From DATDVC01 sp036517695 (GTDB lineage Bacteria > Patescibacteriota > Minisyncoccia > Phycocordibacterales > WO2-35-19), in NCBI GenBank assembly GCA_036517695.1, contig DATDVC010000026.1:1-8934 (forward strand): a DNA stretch of 8,934 bases. The letters are read 5' to 3'. The translations under genes and the position numbers were made by a program. Below are positions 5,581 through 8,934 of this stretch, in pieces. The notes below the pieces were generated by a model, which was not told the origin of the DNA, ran no database searches, and saw only the letters and a program-made list of their open reading frames with translations. Position 1 is the stretch's first letter. Each line of letters opens with the position of its first letter.

Positions 5581-6630
5581 TCAATCAGTTAAAGTTTCTT
5601 TTCTGTAAGCCATAATAAAAGGATAAATCTTCATCAAAGAAAGAAAGGCGCTGACCAAAACAGGCCCGGCCAAAATGCCAACCGCGCCAAAAAATTCCAC
5701 GCCTCCAAGTATTGAAAAAAGTATTATTAGCGGATTGATTTTTATCTTTCTGTTTAAAATCACAACAGAAAGAACATTGTCGACCAAGCCCACAATAATA
5801 GCCGACCAAACCAAAAGCCCTATTCCGGTGCCCGTGTGCCCGTTCAAAAACAAAAACGCAATAGCCGGCAGGGTAACCACCGCCGTCCCTATGGTGGGCA
5901 CGAGAGAAGCAATGGCGCCAACAAATCCCCAAAGTACCGGATTTGCCACACCGAAAACCCAAAACCCCATCCCTATCAACAACCCCTGAATGATTGAGAC
6001 AAAAAATCTTCCGGTTATGACCGCATCGATAGAACCTTTTAACACAGAAAGTATTTCTTCATCGTATCTGTCAGGCAACGGGCTCCAAGCGACAATATGC
6101 TCTCTTATGTATACAGCGTTGCGAAGCATATAGTAGATAGAAATGAGCATCAGCAAAAACCCAAACAATCCATTGAACACAGCGGCAAAAACAGAATCGA
6201 AGTGGCTTATAACCCAATCGAGAATATCTTTGAAATAATTTTCGACATTTACGCCGAAAGAGGGGTCTCCAAGAAAATCTTGGCCAAAACTTGAGAGAGT
6301 GGTGTTGGCATAAACCAAAGCTTTTTCTGCCTCGTTGCCTAAAGTTATCGCATTGTAAACACCGACCGCTTCAGAAAATACGCTTGTGGATATAAATATA
6401 GCCGGTATTATGATGGAGACGACAATAACCCCCAAAGTCAAAGCTGCCGCCAAACTCTGCCTACCCGCCAACTTATTTACAAACTTACCATGCAATGGGT
6501 AAAAAACTACAGACAAAACCCCCGAAAGAAAAAGCACTCCCAAGTAGGGTTTAAAAATAAAAAACGACAGGAGAAAAAGGCATAGCGTCAAACCTATGAA
6601 GAATGATAATTGTATTGTTTTTTGGGGCAT
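5581..6630 (-). CDS. AI-2E/PerM-family transporter-like membrane protein
   Basis: This is a polytopic inner-membrane protein of the AI-2 exporter-like (UPF0118, PerM/TqsA) family, whose members move small molecules or ions. The substrate cannot be predicted here. The 349 residues match the family length. Hydrophobic segments lie at about 8-26, 28-45, 59-82, 150-169, 208-227, 230-262, 268-290 and 300-335, with a hydrophilic external stretch at 90-140. Family signatures are VPTIGTAVVTLPA (244-256), GLVDN (281-285), NPLIILFSILGG (299-310) and GAVGILAGPV (315-324). The ATG overlaps the TAA stop of the DedA gene by one base (TAATG), indicating translational coupling. The stop is four bases before the glycosyltransferase start. 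The link to quorum-signal export is by family name only. Confidence 0.92.
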   Translation of the reverse strand: MPQKTIQLSFFIGLTLCLFLLSFFIFKPYLGVLFLSGVLSVVFYPLHGKFVNKLAGRQSLAAALTLGVIVVSIIIPAIFISTSVFSEAVGVYNAITLGNEAEKALVYANTTLSSFGQDFLGDPSFGVNVENYFKDILDWVISHFDSVFAAVFNGLFGFLLMLISIYYMLRNAVYIREHIVAWSPLPDRYDEEILSVLKGSIDAVITGRFFVSIIQGLLIGMGFWVFGVANPVLWGFVGAIASLVPTIGTAVVTLPAIAFLFLNGHTGTGIGLLVWSAIIVGLVDNVLSVVILNRKIKINPLIILFSILGGVEFFGAVGILAGPVLVSAFLSLMKIYPFIMAYRKETLTD

Positions 6631-7268
6631 TATGTTTTTTGCCTGCCCTTATATTTTATCACAACAAAAATTACAATTATTAAAATGGTGGATAAAAGAA
6701 TGCCTTTTTCAATAGAAGAAACGATCTCGGCATACTTCTGATAAACTCCCGCGGCCTGCCAGCCCAAAATTCCCAAAATAATGCCTCGAAAAAATACGCC
6801 AATGAAAGAGATGGTGAAGTATTTCATCAATGGCATTTCCATAATCCCGCAAAAAGCCGAGATGACAACGCTCGGAAAAACAGGTAGCACCCGAGCCGAA
6901 GCTATTAAAAACTCGTCCTTTCTGCTCCCCGACATTTTTGCCTGAAGCTTTTCGACGTCGCCCCAATAAAGCCCCAGATACTTTCCCCACTTTTCTATGA
7001 TCGGTTTTCCACCAAAACGAGCTATGGCATAAACAAAATAAGAACCAATTGTAACACCCAAAGCCGCAGGGATAGCAACCTTAAAAACCAGCGCGGAAAT
7101 GGAATTCACAGAAAGAGGCCCGGAAACCAAAAGAAAGCCGGACATGGTCATTATCAGAGCCGAAGGTATGGGCGCTATCACCTCTTCCGCCACAGATGCC
7201 AAAAAAACTCCCATGGCACCAAGAGGCAAAATGTGATTTTGCAAAAATTGCACCAATTGTTCAATCAT
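6630..7268 (-). CDS. DedA family (VTT domain) membrane protein
   Basis: DedA proteins are inner-membrane proteins implicated in lipid carrier or phospholipid translocation and envelope homeostasis; some members flip undecaprenyl phosphate. The 212-residue product has the family length. Motifs visible are the acidic AEEVIAPIPS (25-36) in the re-entrant region, the glycine-rich GVTIGSYFVYAIARFGG (71-87), and ASARVLPVFPSVVISAFCGIMEM (123-145) with R126, the conserved arginine segment. C-terminal membrane segments run at about 153-173 and 190-206. The ATG at 7268 overlaps the stop of the upstream zinc ribbon gene as ATGA, and the gene's own stop overlaps the next start. If it recycles a lipid carrier, association with a glycosyltransferase in the same operon would make sense; that is inference. 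Confidence 0.92.
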   Translation of the reverse strand: MIEQLVQFLQNHILPLGAMGVFLASVAEEVIAPIPSALIMTMSGFLLVSGPLSVNSISALVFKVAIPAALGVTIGSYFVYAIARFGGKPIIEKWGKYLGLYWGDVEKLQAKMSGSRKDEFLIASARVLPVFPSVVISAFCGIMEMPLMKYFTISFIGVFFRGIILGILGWQAAGVYQKYAEIVSSIEKGILLSTILIIVIFVVIKYKGRQKT

Positions 7269-7408
7269 TTTTTGTACTCATTTAGAATACCACACCAAGT
7301 ACAAAACCACTTTTTCTTTTTCACTGGTGCATCAGCGACGCTCCACCACTTTTTGCATTTGTCGCAATTAAAATGATGGATTTTTTCGACTGTTCTCTTG
7401 TTTTTCAT
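7265..7408 (-). CDS. 47-residue zinc ribbon protein
   Basis: This very short gene fills the gap between the deoxyribosyltransferase-like gene and the DedA gene. It encodes a basic protein with two CXXC knuckles, CDKC (residues 15-18) and CTWC (37-40), separated by a lysine- and tryptophan-rich loop (KKWWSV; KKKKWF). This is the layout of a treble-clef or rubredoxin-like zinc ribbon. It could bind nucleic acid or a partner protein; no function can be assigned. Both ends support it: its ATG at 7408 overlaps the upstream stop as ATGA, and its TGA at 7267-7265 overlaps the DedA ATG as ATGA. Without it there would be a roughly 136-base gap in an otherwise gapless operon. The upstream gene would supply translational coupling, as no strong ribosome site is needed. 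Confidence 0.85.
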   Translation of the reverse strand: MKNKRTVEKIHHFNCDKCKKWWSVADAPVKKKKWFCTWCGILNEYKK

Positions 7409-7794
7409 TTTAAATTACATTTAATCAACTTCTCAGTTACTTCTTCGATATTTTTATACTCAATTATGACATTAGCTATTCCTTGTGTAGTTTCTTTGAT
7501 TTCTGTTCCCCGCTTCATTACTACAATAATTTTCTTACCCAAAGCATATGCCATGCCCGCTTCAAAAGCTCTGCCCGTTGGCTTATCCGTCATATCTATA
7601 AGGAGGGCGTCGCACTTTTTTATTTCTTCTAAAGACCTTGCCATCAAATCTTTTGGATTATCAAAAACTTTCTGATAATTTTCTACATCCCTTATAAAAC
7701 AAAAATCTTCAAACCCAGCGTTTTTTACCAAAGAACACAAGTGCTCCACATTCTCTCTTGTATCACCAAATGATGTTGTTATGAAAACTTTCAT
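7405..7794 (-). CDS. Nucleoside 2-deoxyribosyltransferase-like protein
   Basis: The family (NDT, related to DUF4406 and TIR-like Rossmann folds) cleaves or exchanges the N-glycosidic bond of deoxynucleosides or nucleotides. The 129-residue product has the compact fold: strand MKVFITTSF at the N-terminus, CDALLIDMTDKPTGRAFEAGMAYALGKKIIVV at 61-92 with D67, D70 and G74, the catalytic-type glutamate E78 followed by G80, and a C-terminal helix. The motif order D-x2-D-(x)-G-x-x-x-E-x-G fits NDT and the related DNPH1 nucleotide hydrolases. Substrate cannot be predicted. It is the first gene of the six-gene minus-strand run, downstream of the twin palindromes. No strong ribosome site precedes the ATG at 7794. 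Its stop overlaps the zinc ribbon start. Confidence 0.82.
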   Translation of the reverse strand: MKVFITTSFGDTRENVEHLCSLVKNAGFEDFCFIRDVENYQKVFDNPKDLMARSLEEIKKCDALLIDMTDKPTGRAFEAGMAYALGKKIIVVMKRGTEIKETTQGIANVIIEYKNIEEVTEKLIKCNLK

Positions 7795-7809
7795 TAAACC
7801 AGTCTAATC

Positions 7810-7854
7810 AAAAAGTGGGAAAAAAGAAACTCTGTATCCAATTGACCACTTTTT
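7810..7854 (-). repeat. Inverted repeat in the leader of the six-gene operon
   Basis: AAAAAGTGG (7810-7818) and CCACTTTTT (7846-7854) form a 9-bp inverted repeat with a 27-base loop. It could form a leader hairpin in the minus-strand transcript. It is AT-rich and not a clear terminator. The right arm is shared with the second palindromic site. Confidence 0.4.
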
Positions 7855-7870
7855 AACGGCCGTTAATTTT
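7847..7870. promoter_or_regulatory. Palindromic operator-like site, proximal copy
   Basis: The core TTAACGGCCGTTAA (7853-7866) is a perfect 14-base palindrome. With its flanks, CACTTTTT on one side and TTTT on the other, it matches the site at 7893-7917 at nearly every position. It lies about 53 bases upstream of the first gene of the operon. Confidence 0.65.
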
Positions 7871-7886
7871 AGGACAATCAAAGTAC

Positions 7887-7892
7887 GTTATA
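7887..7892 (-). promoter_or_regulatory. Candidate -10 box of the six-gene operon
   Basis: TATAAC on the minus strand (7892-7887) lies between the two palindromes. If used, transcription starts near 7880. The distal palindrome would then overlap the -35 region and the proximal one would sit just downstream of the start. The -35 match is poor, and TATACA (around 7920) and TAAAAT (around 7870) are alternatives. Confidence 0.3.
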
Positions 7893-7917
7893 CACTTTTT
7901 CACGACCGTGAAATTTT
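7893..7917. promoter_or_regulatory. Palindromic operator-like site, distal copy
   Basis: TTTCACG (7898-7904) and CGTGAAA (7907-7913) form an almost gapless palindrome. Aligned with the proximal copy it agrees at 21 of 25 columns with one gap, giving a shared core TTNACGRCCGTNAA. The two copies start 46 bases apart. Confidence 0.65.
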
Positions 7918-7930
7918 GTATAAAAATAAA

Positions 7931-8473
7931 TCAGAATTTCATATCATACCAATTAACCCCAAAGATATTTTGGATCAGTTTTCTCTCTCCGTCAGCCCAA
8001 GTTTTATTGTTTTCTAGACCCAAAAGCTTCATGGCTTCTTTGACATGTTCTTCGCTTTTACCTTCAATCTCCACAAAAGCCGGGCATTTGGGATACTGAT
8101 CAATATCAAACCGCCAGTCCTTATAGGCAAAAGATATGCGGTCTTTCTCTTGATGCGCATAATTTTGCAAGCCGATTTCTTGAAACAGGTCAGCCAACTT
8201 TTCTGGCTCTTCCAATTCAAAATTTATTTCTTTGTGTCTTCTGGTCGTGCCCGTTATTTCAGACCTTGCTTTCCATGTCACCTCTTTCTTGCCGTTTGAA
8301 TAAGTCCGGATCCGCAAAAACCAATTTTCTTCCCCCTCTTTCCTGTTTGGAAAATCAAACCAGTCAACCACAATTCTGTCTTCGGCGATTTTCTCCGCGC
8401 CTAAATCCAGAAGTTTCTTCTTTGTTTCCTCCACATCAATATCCAAAACTTTTGTTTCAACTTCCTCTGCCAT
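7931..8473 (-). CDS. CYTH domain protein (class IV adenylate cyclase-like)
   Basis: CYTH proteins are triphosphate tunnel metalloenzymes. Members include class IV adenylate cyclase (CyaB), thiamine triphosphatase and inorganic triphosphatase. With ATG 8473 as start, the 180-residue protein begins MAEEVETKVL with the signature EXEXK at residues 4-8. It continues with FLRIRTY (R54, R56), VTWKAR (K68, R70), ITGTTRRHKE, DRISFAYKDWRFDIDQYP with R112 and D124, and the metal-binding FVEIEG (E135, E137). These alternating charged strands line the tunnel. A TTG nine bases earlier (8482) is possible, but the family normally starts just before EXEXK. The ATG follows the HIT stop by one base (TAATATG), so the genes are coupled. 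GpppA-type or polyphosphate substrates are as likely as cAMP synthesis. Confidence 0.88.
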   Translation of the reverse strand: MAEEVETKVLDIDVEETKKKLLDLGAEKIAEDRIVVDWFDFPNRKEGEENWFLRIRTYSNGKKEVTWKARSEITGTTRRHKEINFELEEPEKLADLFQEIGLQNYAHQEKDRISFAYKDWRFDIDQYPKCPAFVEIEGKSEEHVKEAMKLLGLENNKTWADGERKLIQNIFGVNWYDMKF

Positions 8474-8474
8474 A

Positions 8475-8912
8475 TTATTCAATCGCTTTTTTAATTTCTT
8501 CGGAAACTGCCTTTAGTTCCGCCTCTGGAGTAGTCTCTCTGCTTCCCGGACGATATAAAAATTTTCTTGGCTCATATTCATAAATCCCCTCATCGCCTTC
8601 CTTTCTCGGCACAATGTGCAGATGAAAATGTGGCACCGACTGCCCGGCAATTTTATTCACATTCCAGGCAATGTTAAATCCTTCTGCCCCATAAAGTTTA
8701 GTCAGGGCATTGACCATTTTAACCCGTAACTCTTCAATCGCTTCCCTCTCCTCCTTTGTCAGATCCTCATACTTAGCCACACACCTCTTTGGCACCACGA
8801 GGGTATGACCAGGAGTAATGGGAATATTTGTCAAAAATGCCCAAGCCAGATCATTTTCAACGATTTGTCTCTCCCTAATTTCCGGCAATGTGCAATATAC
8901 GCAATTTTTCAT
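8475..8912 (-). CDS. HIT family (histidine triad) nucleotide hydrolase
   Basis: HIT proteins hydrolyse or transfer nucleoside monophosphates, for example from AMP-lysine, AMP-amide or Ap4A. The 145-residue product has the N-terminal zinc-type pair CVYC (residues 4-7), PGHTLVVPKR (34-43), N84 in the nucleotide pocket, and the catalytic triad QSVPHFHLHIV with H95, H97 and H99. The middle histidine or its partner forms the nucleotidyl intermediate in this family. A C-terminal acidic/basic helix follows. ATG 8912 is preferred because members usually begin M-x-x-C. GTG 8915, nine bases after AGGA, is nearly as good. The promoter is probably outside the window. It heads the pair with the CYTH gene; both act on nucleotide phosphates, which suggests a shared clean-up role, as inference. 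Confidence 0.93.
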   Translation of the reverse strand: MKNCVYCTLPEIRERQIVENDLAWAFLTNIPITPGHTLVVPKRCVAKYEDLTKEEREAIEELRVKMVNALTKLYGAEGFNIAWNVNKIAGQSVPHFHLHIVPRKEGDEGIYEYEPRKFLYRPGSRETTPEAELKAVSEEIKKAIE

Positions 8913-8934
8913 CACCTAAATTTATCCTGTTTTT

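Noticed and set aside
5585..5962. Minus-strand open frame of about 125 codons within the AI-2E-family gene
   Set aside because: It is an alternate frame of the same strand inside a well-supported membrane protein gene; the translation is rich in Cys, Gly and His without a family pattern.
7893..7917. The distal palindrome as a terminator of the CYTH gene
   Set aside because: On the minus strand the hairpin is followed by AAAGTG instead of a T-run, and a second matching site lies 46 bases on, which favours an operator.
8474..8482. TTG start extending the CYTH protein by three residues
   Set aside because: Family members start just before EXEXK, and ATG 8473 directly follows the HIT stop; the TTG has no ribosome site.
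1..8934. CRISPR arrays, insertion sequences or defence genes
   Set aside because: No regularly spaced repeats, transposase motifs or nuclease/restriction motifs were seen on either strand.

Overview
The window looks like part of a small-genome bacterium of the Candidate Phyla Radiation (Patescibacteria, probably Parcubacteria-like). This is an inference from several things: moderately AT-rich DNA, compact genes with overlapping start/stop codons, short family versions (a 104-residue MscL), uncharacterised small genes between housekeeping genes, and a GH57/glycosyltransferase pair. The standard bacterial code is used: TGA is the stop of several genes and tryptophans are TGG, which argues against the recoded Gracilibacteria/Absconditabacteria.

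Left part, mostly + strand (1-2986). A 5'-truncated D-alanine--D-alanine ligase runs in from the left edge. Two alanine tRNA genes follow, placed back to back: tRNA-Ala(CGC) on the minus strand and tRNA-Ala(UGC) on the plus strand, with overlapping divergent promoters between them. The CGC tRNA has unusual D- and T-loops. Next is a small unrecognised gene (1088-1420) with its own promoter, a full Shine-Dalgarno sequence, a hairpin-rich coding region and a strong terminator. mscL and tag (3-methyladenine DNA glycosylase I) follow directly abutted. A second small gene (2477-2911) encodes a probable secreted protein and has the same architecture of promoter, strong ribosome site and strong terminator.

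Right part, all minus strand (2993-8915). Reading leftwards from the right edge, a HIT-family hydrolase and a CYTH-domain protein form one compact pair. After a 136-base intergenic region carrying two near-identical palindromic sites comes a six-gene run: nucleoside 2-deoxyribosyltransferase-like protein, a 47-residue zinc ribbon protein, a DedA/VTT membrane protein, an AI-2E/PerM-family membrane protein, a GT4/GT5-type glycosyltransferase and a GH57 glycosidase. The first three junctions are overlaps (ATGA, ATGA, TAATG), the fourth is a 4-base gap, and the last is a 61-base gap with its own candidate promoter. The last two genes probably handle an alpha-glucan or a related glycan. The two membrane proteins suggest an envelope link, and the nucleotide-type enzyme and zinc ribbon at the head of the operon have no obvious connection to sugar metabolism.

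The most distinctive signals are the paired palindromic operator-like sites at 7847-7917, the non-canonical tRNA-Ala(CGC), and the two stand-alone hairpin-rich small genes. No CRISPR array, insertion sequence or phage gene was seen. No gene-free stretch exceeds 300 bases.
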